A stretch of 11,887 nt of DNA from Syntrophaceae bacterium UBA5619 (GTDB taxonomy: Bacteria > Desulfobacterota > Syntrophia > Syntrophales > UBA5619). The translations under genes and the position numbers were made by a program. This document shows positions 4,804 to 11,887 of the stretch, piece by piece (position 1 is the stretch's first letter; each line of letters begins with the position of its first letter). Where the stretch lies: positions 1-11,887 of the forward strand of contig DIKL01000118.1 in the NCBI GenBank assembly GCA_002424545.1, in the 5' to 3' direction. The notes under the pieces were generated by a model. The model saw nothing but the letters and a program-made list of their open reading frames with translations. It did no database searches and was not told the DNA's origin.

Positions 4804-7728
4804 ATGGCGCGGAAGAAGGCACCGGAGCTGATATTTCAAGAGCACATCACTGATTATCTGGTTCGTGAGCACAAGTATGGCGTCCTCGAACGGGCCGACA
4901 TCACGGACACAGAGCACTATATCGCCGAAGACCAGCTCTGGGCCTTTCTCAACGCCACCCAGGCCGACACGCTCAAGAAGTTAAAGGACGACTATGGCAC
5001 GGATGCGCGGGACGAAGTGTTCCGGGCGCTCCAGAGGGAGCTGGAACATACGCCGCTCTGGATGATCTTTCGCCAGGGGTTGAAGGTCCGCGGACTGGAA
5101 TTCCATCTCTACTATCCCAAACCGCGCTCCCTGGAAAGCGCCGCGGCTGCCGGTTACAAGGAAAACCGCATTACCTTCCGGCCCCATTTCTACTTTGGGG
5201 AGACCAACCAGGAGATCGACCTTGTCCTCTTCCTCAACGGCCTGCCCATCGTGGCGCTGGAGGTCAAGCATGAGAGGAATCAGAATGTCCATGACGCCGT
5301 GGCGCAGTTCGCGGCCCGGGACCAAAGCCGGAAGATCTTCCAGCACCCCTTTCTTTACCTGGCCGCCGACACGAGCGACGTGATGGCGGCAAGCGATCCC
5401 AGCCGCGTCGAGAACTTCCGCTGGCACAACACGGGCCTTACCAACACGCCCCAGACCGAGCGCGAATACCCCGTGGAGTTCCTCTACCGGGAGGTCTTGT
5501 CGAAAGACCATCTTCTGGAGATGCTATCGTTCTTCCTGATCCGTGCGCCCGAGCGCGAGGCGGAGGAGGATCGACCGGAAACGCCGGCCTGCACGATCCT
5601 GCCCCGCTATCACCAGAGCCGCATGGTCCGGAAGGTGGCCGATGATGCCATGAGCCATTTTGCGGCTACGGGCGATATCGGACGTAAGTACCTCATCGAC
5701 CACTCGGCCGGCAGCGGCAAGACCCTTTCCATCTGCTGGCTGGCCGACCGGCTCCACAGCCTCTTCAAACCCGGAACGAACGAAAAGCTGGTGGACGCCA
5801 TCTTCATTCTCACGGACCGCAAGTCGCTGGACACGAATATCCGGGAGGATATCGAAAAGTTCACGCACCTCAAGGACGTGGTGGGGCTGGCCCGCAAAGC
5901 GGAAGACCTGCCCCGGTTCCTGAAGAACCGCAAGCCTATCGTCGTCACGACACAGCAGAAATTTGCCTGGGTTCTGGAGGAGATCGAAAAGAATCCGGAC
6001 TTGAAGAAGCTGCGCGTGGCCTTTCTGATAGATGAGGCGCACCGTTCCCAGGAGGGCCGGATGGGTGTGGCCATCCGCGTGCCATTCCGCAAGCCCGAAG
6101 ATCCGGATGTGGAAGACGCGGGCGAGGATGATCAGGATGAAGAAGAGCGGATCGCCCGAATTATCCGCGAGCACGACAAGAACCAGCTCTTCGTGGCCTT
6201 TACCGCCACGCCCGCCCCGGCCACTCTGACCCTTTTCGGGGCGCCCTTCGATACCTACAGTGAGGCCGAGGCCATCGCCGAAGGCTATATCGTCGATGTG
6301 GCGGCCAGCATCATCTCTTACAAGACGCTCTACCATTTGCACTGCCCCATCGTGCCGAAACCGGACGAGGAGGCGCTCTATCCGAAGGGGGTCGTCGCCA
6401 AGGCCCTCCAGAACGTGGCCTTTCAGGACGACGGCCTGATCCAGTACAAGGCTGAGGTGATGCTCCGCATCTTCGAGGAGGACATCAAACCGCTCATCGA
6501 CGGTCGCGCCAAGGCGATGATCGTGGCCACCTCGCGGGTGGCGGGGCTGCGTTATTTCGACATCATCAAGGAGAAGATCAGGGAGCGGGGCGCCGATTAC
6601 AAGGCCCTCTATGCCTTTTCGGATTTCGTCCATCCCGAGACTAACGCGGCCATCAGCGAGCATGCCGTTAATGGGCTCAAGGACGGCGAATTGATCGAGG
6701 ATCGTTTCGAGGGCGACGACTACCGTCTGATGATCGTGGCCAACAAGTTTCAGACCGGGTTCGACCAGCCCCTGCTCGCCGGCATGTTCCTCGACAAGCC
6801 GGTCGTGGATCGAAACGCCGTACAGACCGTCTCGCGGCTGAACCGCTGCCACGAGGGGAAAAATAAGGTCGTGGTCGTGGATTTCACGAACAATGCCGCG
6901 GCCATCCTGCGGGCCTTTGCCAAGTACCGGCAAGGAACGCCCTTTGTACCGGAAGAGCCGGACCCGGAACTCTGTACGAAGCTATATGCGGAGATCCTGG
7001 CGGCGGGAGTCTTCACGCAGCAGGATGCCAACGCCATGGTAAAGTTAGCAGCCAAGGGAACCGATGCCGAAGTCCAGTATGCAGTCAACGGCCTGCGGAT
7101 TCGCTTCCAGGCGAGGATCGGCTCAGCGGAAGATCGCAAGGCCTTCGTCTATCTGCTGGCCAGATTCGTGAAGGTCTTCCATTTCCTCACCTGTTTTTTT
7201 ACCTTTGCGGTCGAGATCCGACGATTCGCCGCCTTTGCGGAAATCGTCGGGCCGCAACTGATCAAACAGGGAACCCTCTCCGAGCTGATGAAGCAGATCC
7301 GTCGGACCGAAGTCATCAAATCAGCGGTTGAATACCAGGGCGAGGTCAGGAGTGGCGGCAAGGTAAAGCTCAAGTTGGGTCGAAAGGGGAAAGGCCCCGG
7401 CCCGGCGCCGAAGAAAGTGTCCGTTCAGGATATGATCGCCGAGATTCGGTCCAGGTTCGACATCAGCGATGAAGAGGCCCTTTACATCAAGCAGGTGACC
7501 GAGGAGAAGGCGGCTGACACGGTCATCCGCGGCACGGTCCAGGCCCATCGGGAGGACCGGATCTACCTGGAGGGCGCTTATCGCGGTCAGGTGAACGGCG
7601 AGATCCAGGAAACCTATGATGGACTGGGCCGCTATGAGGAGTTGAGCGATCCGAAATACACCGACACGGGCGGGATCTTCGATATCATGGCCGTGACGGT
7701 GATCCAAAACCATTTGATTGCCGCATAA
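4804..7728 (+). CDS. hsdR: Type I restriction endonuclease subunit HsdR
   Basis: This 974-residue subunit translocates DNA with ATP and cuts it when the HsdS/HsdM-bound target is unmethylated. The N-terminal nuclease domain shows a PD-(D/E)xK-type site: Asp139 in 'NQEIDL' and Glu153-Val-Lys155 in 'ALEVKHE'. The superfamily 2 motor follows: Walker A at 301-307 (SAGSGKT), Walker B/DEAH at 410-413, motif III 'TAT' at 467-469, motif V-like 'ANKFQTGFDQP' (646-656) and motif VI 'QTVSRLNR' (674-681). An acidic stretch at about 431-450 sits between the DEAH box and motif III. The C-terminal helical part (about 720-974) probably docks to HsdM. Length is normal and all key residues are present, so the gene looks functional. 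It is not translationally coupled to hsdS: the HigA module lies between them, which would let restriction be expressed separately from modification. Confidence 0.96.
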   Translation: MARKKAPELIFQEHITDYLVREHKYGVLERADITDTEHYIAEDQLWAFLNATQADTLKKLKDDYGTDARDEVFRALQRELEHTPLWMIFRQGLKVRGLEFHLYYPKPRSLESAAAAGYKENRITFRPHFYFGETNQEIDLVLFLNGLPIVALEVKHERNQNVHDAVAQFAARDQSRKIFQHPFLYLAADTSDVMAASDPSRVENFRWHNTGLTNTPQTEREYPVEFLYREVLSKDHLLEMLSFFLIRAPEREAEEDRPETPACTILPRYHQSRMVRKVADDAMSHFAATGDIGRKYLIDHSAGSGKTLSICWLADRLHSLFKPGTNEKLVDAIFILTDRKSLDTNIREDIEKFTHLKDVVGLARKAEDLPRFLKNRKPIVVTTQQKFAWVLEEIEKNPDLKKLRVAFLIDEAHRSQEGRMGVAIRVPFRKPEDPDVEDAGEDDQDEEERIARIIREHDKNQLFVAFTATPAPATLTLFGAPFDTYSEAEAIAEGYIVDVAASIISYKTLYHLHCPIVPKPDEEALYPKGVVAKALQNVAFQDDGLIQYKAEVMLRIFEEDIKPLIDGRAKAMIVATSRVAGLRYFDIIKEKIRERGADYKALYAFSDFVHPETNAAISEHAVNGLKDGELIEDRFEGDDYRLMIVANKFQTGFDQPLLAGMFLDKPVVDRNAVQTVSRLNRCHEGKNKVVVVDFTNNAAAILRAFAKYRQGTPFVPEEPDPELCTKLYAEILAAGVFTQQDANAMVKLAAKGTDAEVQYAVNGLRIRFQARIGSAEDRKAFVYLLARFVKVFHFLTCFFTFAVEIRRFAAFAEIVGPQLIKQGTLSELMKQIRRTEVIKSAVEYQGEVRSGGKVKLKLGRKGKGPGPAPKKVSVQDMIAEIRSRFDISDEEALYIKQVTEEKAADTVIRGTVQAHREDRIYLEGAYRGQVNGEIQETYDGLGRYEELSDPKYTDTGGIFDIMAVTVIQNHLIAA

Positions 7729-7732
7729 AGAG

Positions 7733-8398
7733 ATGAACAAGCACATTAAGGACATTCCTAAGGAGGATCGGCCGCGTGAGAAGCTGCTCCGCAAGGGGGC
7801 GGCGGCCCTGAACGATCAGGAACTGCTAGCCGTAATGCTGGGCAAGGGAACGCCGGAACTGGATGTGATGGCCCTGGCCGGGAAACTGGTCCATGTCGTC
7901 GATGAAAAGGGGATCGACGTTCGGAAAGAAGACCTCAGCAGCTTCGGAGGTGTGGGAGATGCCAAGGCAGCCTTGATCCTTGCCGCCATCGAATTTGCCA
8001 GACGCCGTATCAAGCCGGAGGGGGCGAAGATCCAAACGCCTGCCGACCTGCTTCCCCATGTGCGGCATTACGCGGATCGCAAGCAGGAGCACTTCCTCTG
8101 CGCCAGCATCAACGGGGCAAATGAAATCCTGAATATCCGGGTCGTGTCCATCGGGCTGATCGATCGGGCGCCGGTGCATCCGCGGGAAGTTTTCGCCGAT
8201 GCCCTGGCGGATCGCGCCGCGGCCGTCATTGTGGCGCACAACCATCCGAGCGGCGGTATCGAACCATCCGCCCACGATATCGAGGCGACCGCGCAGCTCA
8301 AGGCCGCGGGCGCCGTGCTGGGCATCACCCTTCTGGATCACATCATCTTCAACCGGACCAACTATTACAGCTTCCTGGAAGCGGGCAAACTTCTTTAA
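7733..8398 (+). CDS. radC: RadC-family JAB/MPN-domain protein
   Basis: A 221-residue RadC (UPF0758) family protein. The N-terminal part resembles 'PREKLL..G...LNDQELLAVMLGKGT' (residues 14-40), followed by an HhH-like 'GGVGDAKAALILAAIEFARRR' (72-92). The C-terminal JAB domain has the metal-binding signature HNHPSG (169-174) with Ser179 and Asp182, and Glu152 in 'HPREVF', so the JAMM-type zinc site is complete. Despite the name, a role in DNA repair is not established for the family; members are frequent on mobile elements and in defence islands. I chose ATG 7733, 4 nt after the hsdR stop. A TTG at 7718 overlapping hsdR would add five residues. The close spacing suggests cotranscription with hsdR. 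The gene is intact. Confidence 0.92.
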   Translation: MNKHIKDIPKEDRPREKLLRKGAAALNDQELLAVMLGKGTPELDVMALAGKLVHVVDEKGIDVRKEDLSSFGGVGDAKAALILAAIEFARRRIKPEGAKIQTPADLLPHVRHYADRKQEHFLCASINGANEILNIRVVSIGLIDRAPVHPREVFADALADRAAAVIVAHNHPSGGIEPSAHDIEATAQLKAAGAVLGITLLDHIIFNRTNYYSFLEAGKLL

Positions 8399-8659
8399 TC
8401 CGCCTACCCGGGTCTATTTCTTCAGTGGCCCCAAATGCGTTTGTGCTCCCCCTACCTCCTCGTCAACTCAGCCCCTAAAGATCTTCCGCATGGATGAAAT
8501 TACCGGCAACTAATGATAAATGTAGGCAATATTATCCCTGTCACACCAGGCATTGAGAAAGCAGAAAGCTTTCCTGCTGCCTCCCAGGGGGAACTGGCCG
8601 ACCACAGCCAGTACCCGCGCCCCATGAATTCCCTGTGAATGGGGCTTTTCGGCGTTGCT
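8399..8659. other. Non-coding spacer between the defence island and the metabolic genes
   Basis: This 261-nt interval separates radC (+) from the end of the metallophosphoesterase gene (-). Short frames exist on both strands, but none has a ribosome-binding site or a recognisable protein. It contains the terminator-like hairpin at 8619-8649 and an imperfect symmetric stretch, AGCAGAAAG/CTTTCCTGCT, around 8560-8578. I see no tRNA, direct repeat or clear attachment site, although it is a natural candidate for the right edge of the island. Confidence 0.6.
8619..8649 (+). terminator. Putative rho-independent terminator
   Basis: GCCCCAT (8619-8625) and ATGGGGC (8639-8645) can form a perfect 7-bp GC-rich stem with a 13-nt loop. 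It is followed at once by TTTT (8646-8649). The orientation fits transcription from the hsdR/radC side, though it lies 220 nt beyond radC. It may also keep that transcription from running into the convergent minus-strand operon. The T-run is short, so strength is uncertain. Confidence 0.5.
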
Positions 8660-9214
8660 TCAGGCGCGGGCGGGTCGGAGCTCCGCCAGGAGATCCCAGG
8701 CACCCGGCCCGTTTTTCCGGAAGATCCGGAAGTGGGCCGTCGCATCCTCCAGGACCACGAGGGCGAACGACGCCCCGGTCGTGGCGCCGATGTACTGGTC
8801 GCCGGGATTGCACAGGACGACTCCGTTTTCTTTTTGCAGGACGGGCTTGTGGGCATGGCCGAACAGGAGGACATCGGCCGCCTGTCCCTTCGCCCAATCC
8901 GCCATCTCCTGCAGATCCTGCTGCCAGACCGCCGCCGGGTGATAGGGGTTGATGTTCATGTGGTGGCCGTGCGCCAGGAGGAAGCGCCAGCCGTCCAGGT
9001 CGAGCACAAGTTTGCCGGGAAGATCGGACCCGTAGTCCTCGTTCCCCTGGACGCCCTGAAAGGGAAGGTCCGCCTCGTGCGCCACCAGGCCGCCGTCCCG
9101 GACCCCGTCTCCCAGGTGGAGGACCAGGTCGAGCGGAGCGAACGTCCGCACGACGTCCCGCATGTCGTTCTTGTTGCCGTGGGTATCGGAAAAGACCGCG
9201 ATGCGCATGGTCAT
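8660..9214 (-). CDS. YfcE/MJ0936-type metallophosphoesterase
   Basis: A 184-residue calcineurin-like phosphoesterase of the small YfcE/MJ0936 class, which hydrolyses phosphodiesters with two bound metal ions. The substrate is not predictable. The metal-ligand motifs appear in order: Asp10-x-His12 (FSDTHG), Asp36 (HLGDG), Asn58 (GNED), His82 (AHGHH) and His120-x-His122 (FGHAH). All are present, so it should be active. The start ATG (9214-9212) overlaps the upstream gene's TGA by one base. A second ATG two codons later (9208-9206) is equally possible because neither has a strong ribosome-binding site, and translation is probably coupled. It is the second gene of a minus-strand pair with the 4Fe-4S protein. 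The functional link between the two is unknown. Confidence 0.9.
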   Translation of the reverse strand: MTMRIAVFSDTHGNKNDMRDVVRTFAPLDLVLHLGDGVRDGGLVAHEADLPFQGVQGNEDYGSDLPGKLVLDLDGWRFLLAHGHHMNINPYHPAAVWQQDLQEMADWAKGQAADVLLFGHAHKPVLQKENGVVLCNPGDQYIGATTGASFALVVLEDATAHFRIFRKNGPGAWDLLAELRPARA

Positions 9215-10209
9215 CAGGCCGGGATGAAACTTGCCGGGTGGACCTGCTTCAGGCCGATGGCCGCAACCGGGCATTCGAAGGCGCACAGGCCGCAGCCGAT
9301 GCAGAGCGCCGGATCGACCGTGACGGCGTCCGCGCCGTTTTCGGAAATGGCCTCCACGGGACAGACCTCGATGCACAGGCCGCAGGCCGTGCAGCTCCCG
9401 GCATCGACATCAGCCCGGTAGCGGCTGGTCGCAATGACGCCCCGGGTCGCGGGGTTCTTGGCAAACGGGATCCCGATGCAGCAGCAATCACAGCAGTTGC
9501 AGATGACGTTCCCGATGCCGGCCTTGTTTTCCGTCATGTGGACGAGGCCCGCCGCCCGGGCCTGCTTCAGGATTTCCTTGCCCTCGGCGACGTCGATCCG
9601 GCGGCCGGTGCCGCGCTTGATGGCATAATCCGCGCCCCGGTTGAGCTGAATGCAGGCCTCCAGCAGACGGTCGCACTTCTTCATAACGAACCGGCAGGTG
9701 CACTTGGTGACGGCCAGGCTATTGGCGTTCTCCAGGATCTTCGCGGCATCCTCATAGGGCAGGACCTCGCTTTTCGACGCGATGGCCTCGTTGACCGGGA
9801 TGACGCGGAAAAAGGAAGGCAGGCCCGCCTGGGTCACGAGGGCGGGCAGAGACGGGTACTCCTCCTCCGTGAATTTCACCCAGAGATCGAGCAACGCCTG
9901 GGGGGCCTCCGGCCAGAGAATCGTGGCGTCGTGAAACTGGATGATGTGGCGGGGCATGCGGTAGAACTGCCGGCCGTCCTTGACGTAATCGAACGCGACG
10001 CCCCGGTGGTACAGCTCATCGAGGAGAGCCTGCATCTCTGTGACCGGCTTGCCGAACGTCTCCGCCAGGCTTTCCGCGGTCCCGGGCATGGCGTTGACGA
10101 TCCGGGCCTCCTCCTCCGTGCAGATCATCCGCCAGAGGTCGGGAACGATGGCCGAATGCGCCATGCCGACCTTCTGCGTCAGCTCCTGATATAAGTCCGC
10201 TGAGTTCAT
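9214..10209 (-). CDS. Cys-rich 4Fe-4S ferredoxin-domain protein
   Basis: A 331-residue cytoplasmic iron-sulfur protein; no signal peptide is visible. The N-terminal half (about 1-160) has no metal motifs. It includes a region around 35-85 that resembles a winged-helix domain. The middle carries C170-T-C172-R and C179/C186, then a dense cluster C237-x-C239-C240-x-C242-C243-C244. The C-terminus is a classical two-cluster ferredoxin, with C273/C276/C279/C283 and C303/C306/C309/C313 in CxxCxxCxxxCP spacing, predicting two [4Fe-4S] clusters. Similar proteins occur in anaerobic Deltaproteobacteria; an electron-transfer role is inferred and its partners are unknown. The start is firm: GGAGG (10220-10216) lies 6 nt before ATG 10209-10207. 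It heads a pair with the phosphoesterase and diverges from the CoA-transferase gene. Confidence 0.88.
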   Translation of the reverse strand: MNSADLYQELTQKVGMAHSAIVPDLWRMICTEEEARIVNAMPGTAESLAETFGKPVTEMQALLDELYHRGVAFDYVKDGRQFYRMPRHIIQFHDATILWPEAPQALLDLWVKFTEEEYPSLPALVTQAGLPSFFRVIPVNEAIASKSEVLPYEDAAKILENANSLAVTKCTCRFVMKKCDRLLEACIQLNRGADYAIKRGTGRRIDVAEGKEILKQARAAGLVHMTENKAGIGNVICNCCDCCCIGIPFAKNPATRGVIATSRYRADVDAGSCTACGLCIEVCPVEAISENGADAVTVDPALCIGCGLCAFECPVAAIGLKQVHPASFIPA

Positions 10210-10233
10210 CTTCGCCCTCCCCTTTTTTTTCGT

Positions 10234-10263
10234 TCTATATGACAGGTCTTACAAAAATTGCAA
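10234..10263 (-). promoter_or_regulatory. Promoter of the 4Fe-4S/phosphoesterase operon
   Basis: On the minus strand TTGCAA (10263-10258) is followed after 18 nt by TATAGA (10239-10234). The -10 box lies 24 nt upstream of the start codon, leaving room for a short leader with the strong GGAGG site. Both boxes are close to the sigma70 consensus. Activity is inferred. Confidence 0.55.
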
Positions 10264-10298
10264 TGGGGAAACGGTTCGAGTCGCGATGACGACAGAAG

Positions 10299-10350
10299 TT
10301 TGATATTGATCGGGTTTCGTGTTATTCAGCACCATCAGAATGATATCAAA
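10299..10350. promoter_or_regulatory. 8-bp inverted repeat and weak plus-strand promoter upstream of the CoA-transferase gene
   Basis: TTTGATAT (10299-10306) and ATATCAAA (10343-10350) are exact inverted copies separated by 36 nt. The left copy contains TTGATA (10300-10305), a good -35. A weak -10-like TATTCA lies 17 nt later (10323-10328). The right copy ends just before the ribosome-binding site AGGGG (10351-10355). The arrangement could be a pair of regulator half-sites flanking the promoter, but an 8-bp AT-rich repeat can also arise by chance. Confidence 0.35.
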
Positions 10351-10365
10351 AGGGGCAAAGCACTT

Positions 10366-11887
10366 ATGGAAGACGACACGGGACTGGCGCTCAATCCCTG
10401 GCGGGAAATCTATCCGGAAAAGTTCGCATCGGAAGAGCGGGTGTTCGGCCGGATCCGCCGCGGGAACAGAATCTTCATTTCCACGGGTTGCGGCGAGCCG
10501 CAGTATCTGGTGCGCGCCCTGATCCAATATGTGGAATCGCACCCGACGGCGTTCTTCGACGCGGAGGTGCTTCACGTCTGGACCCTGGGCGTCGCCCCCT
10601 ATACGGATGTGAAGTTCAAGGAAAACTTCCGCCACAACTCCTTCTTCATCGGTCACCCCACCCGGGACGCGGTCAACAAGGGGATGGCCGACTATACGCC
10701 GGTCTTCCTGTCCCAGGTGCCCAATCTCATGCGCCGGGGCATGGTCCCGATCGAGGTGGCCCTGATCCAGACCTCGCCGCCGGACAAACACGGCTGCATG
10801 AGCCTCGGCGTCAGCGTGGACATCGTCAAGGCCGCCACGGAGGCGGCGGGGCTGGTGATCTCCCAGGTCAACCGGCACATGCCCCGGGTTCACGGGGACA
10901 GCTTCATCCGGATCGAGAACGTCGATTTCATCATCCCCCATGACGAGCCCCTCCTCGAATACGAAGCGGGGGTGGATTTCGAGGCCGCCCAGCGGATCGG
11001 CAAATACATCTCCGAACTCGTCCAGGATGGCGATACGATTCAGGTGGGGTACGGAATCATCCCGAACGCCCTGTTTTCAAACCTGCAGCACAAGAAACAC
11101 CTCGGCGTCCATACGGAACTGCTGTCCGACGGCATCGTGGAGCTGATGAAGAAGGGGGTCATCGACAATTCCCAGAAGCCGATCAACCGGGGGAAGACCA
11201 TCGCCGCCTTCTGCATGGGACACCGCGAAACCTATGCGTATATCGACGACAATCCCTTTATCGAGTTCAAGACCATCGACTATACGAACAATCCCCTCAT
11301 CATCGCCCAGCACGATAACATGACGGCCATCAATACCGGCCTGGAGATCGACCTGACCGGCCAAGCCACGGCGGAGTCCATCGGCAAGACCTTCTACAGC
11401 GGGATCGGCGGCCAGGCCGATTTCATGCGCGGCACGGTGCTCGCGAAAAACGGACGGACGATCCTGGCCCTCCTGTCCACGGCGGACCACGGCCGGGTTT
11501 CGCGAATCGTGCCCTTCCTCAAGGAGGGGGTGGGGACCTCCCTGATCCGGGGAGACATCCACTACGTGGTCACGGAATACGGCATCGCCTACCTGCACGG
11601 GAAAAACATCCGGGAGCGGGCCATGGAACTCATCGCCATCGCCCACCCCGATTTCCGTCCGGCGCTCATCGAAGAGGCGCGGCAGGGCGGCCTGATCTAC
11701 CGGGACCAGAAGTTCGTTCCCGGCAAGAGCGGCGAATACCCCGAGGAACTCGAGACCTATCGCACGACGAAGACCGGGGAAGAGATCTTCCTCCGTCCGG
11801 TCAAGATCAGCGACGAGCCTCTGCTCAAGGAGTTCATCTACTCCCTGTCCGACCGCAGCATGCATCGCCGCTTCATCACCCTGCGCA
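10366..11887 (+). CDS. Acetyl-CoA hydrolase/CoA-transferase with C-terminal GNAT domain (3' partial)
   Basis: 507 residues are visible and the frame stays open at the window end. The protein belongs to the acetyl-CoA hydrolase/transferase family (class I CoA-transferases such as 4-hydroxybutyrate or succinyl-CoA:acetate CoA-transferase). These move CoA between acyl-CoA and a carboxylic acid through a glutamyl-CoA intermediate. The family landmarks are present: 'HTELLSDG' with Glu251, the likely catalytic Glu by analogy; 'GIGGQADF' from Gly346; and 'VTEYGIAYLHG' with Glu404. From about residue 472 a new domain begins with 'FLRPVKISDEPLLKEFIYSLS', typical of GNAT acyltransferases, so the protein is a CoA-transferase-GNAT fusion whose GNAT part is mostly beyond the window. 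The start is ATG 10366 with AGGGG 10 nt upstream. The acyl substrate is unknown; in anaerobes such enzymes serve acid activation or energy conservation. Confidence 0.9.
   Translation, partial: MEDDTGLALNPWREIYPEKFASEERVFGRIRRGNRIFISTGCGEPQYLVRALIQYVESHPTAFFDAEVLHVWTLGVAPYTDVKFKENFRHNSFFIGHPTRDAVNKGMADYTPVFLSQVPNLMRRGMVPIEVALIQTSPPDKHGCMSLGVSVDIVKAATEAAGLVISQVNRHMPRVHGDSFIRIENVDFIIPHDEPLLEYEAGVDFEAAQRIGKYISELVQDGDTIQVGYGIIPNALFSNLQHKKHLGVHTELLSDGIVELMKKGVIDNSQKPINRGKTIAAFCMGHRETYAYIDDNPFIEFKTIDYTNNPLIIAQHDNMTAINTGLEIDLTGQATAESIGKTFYSGIGGQADFMRGTVLAKNGRTILALLSTADHGRVSRIVPFLKEGVGTSLIRGDIHYVVTEYGIAYLHGKNIRERAMELIAIAHPDFRPALIEEARQGGLIYRDQKFVPGKSGEYPEELETYRTTKTGEEIFLRPVKISDEPLLKEFIYSLSDRSMHRRFITLR

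Noticed and set aside
5524..6933. Long open frame of 469 codons on the minus strand inside hsdR
   Set aside because: It is fully antisense to the motor domain of a well-recognised HsdR, has no family features, and is a typical product of GC-rich codon bias.
8639..9421. 260-codon plus-strand frame opposite the phosphoesterase
   Set aside because: All five metallophosphoesterase motifs are on the minus strand.
9238..10194. 318-codon plus-strand frame opposite the 4Fe-4S protein
   Set aside because: The minus-strand frame has clear ferredoxin motifs, a strong ribosome-binding site and a promoter; the plus frame has none.
11077..11865. Minus-strand frame inside the CoA-transferase gene
   Set aside because: The plus strand encodes a continuous CoA-transferase/GNAT protein; the antisense frame has no recognisable domain.
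1..11887. CRISPR array, tRNA/rRNA genes, insertion sequence or integrase
   Set aside because: I saw no regularly spaced repeats, no cloverleaf-like sequence, and no transposase or recombinase motifs on either strand.

Overview
The window looks like a chromosomal segment of a GC-rich anaerobic bacterium, most likely a member of the former Deltaproteobacteria (Desulfobacterota, Syntrophales-like). This placement is an inference. It rests on base composition, strong Shine-Dalgarno sites, and the pairing of a Cys-rich 4Fe-4S protein with an acetyl-CoA hydrolase/CoA-transferase carrying a C-terminal GNAT domain, a combination I associate with syntrophic and sulfate-reducing anaerobes. No 16S or other phylogenetic marker is present.

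Region 1 (about 1-8398) is a defence island built on a type I restriction-modification system whose genes are interspersed with accessory genes: hsdM (5' end cut off by the window), a Phd/ParE-like toxin-antitoxin pair, a Fic-domain protein, hsdS, a broken HigB-type toxin stub followed by its intact HigA-like antitoxin, hsdR and a RadC/JAB-domain protein. Antitoxin, toxin, fic and hsdS all overlap (23 nt, then two ATGA junctions), so they read as one translationally coupled operon. Its apparent promoter lies just after hsdM, with a near-perfect 22-bp palindrome directly after the -10 box. The specificity subunit therefore appears to be transcribed from a toxin-antitoxin promoter. The second module keeps a 16-bp palindromic operator and the antitoxin, but its toxin is reduced to 21 codons. 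The orphan antitoxin sits directly upstream of hsdR.

Region 2 (8399-8659) is a non-coding spacer with a plausible rho-independent terminator for the rightward (+) genes.

Region 3 (8660-11887) looks like ordinary metabolism. On the minus strand a two-gene operon encodes a Cys-rich 4Fe-4S protein and a YfcE-type metallophosphoesterase, overlapping by one nucleotide. Diverging from it on the plus strand is an acetyl-CoA hydrolase/CoA-transferase with the start of a GNAT domain, cut off by the window end. The 156-bp divergent intergenic region holds a good minus-strand promoter and an 8-bp inverted repeat that may be an operator.

Together, HsdM, HsdS and HsdR would form the methylating and restricting complex. 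The TA, Fic and RadC genes are typical defence-island companions. The most notable points are the TA-Fic-HsdS coupling and the toxin-less HigA next to hsdR. Both suggest hypotheses about control of restriction versus modification, but nothing here is proven to be a new system.
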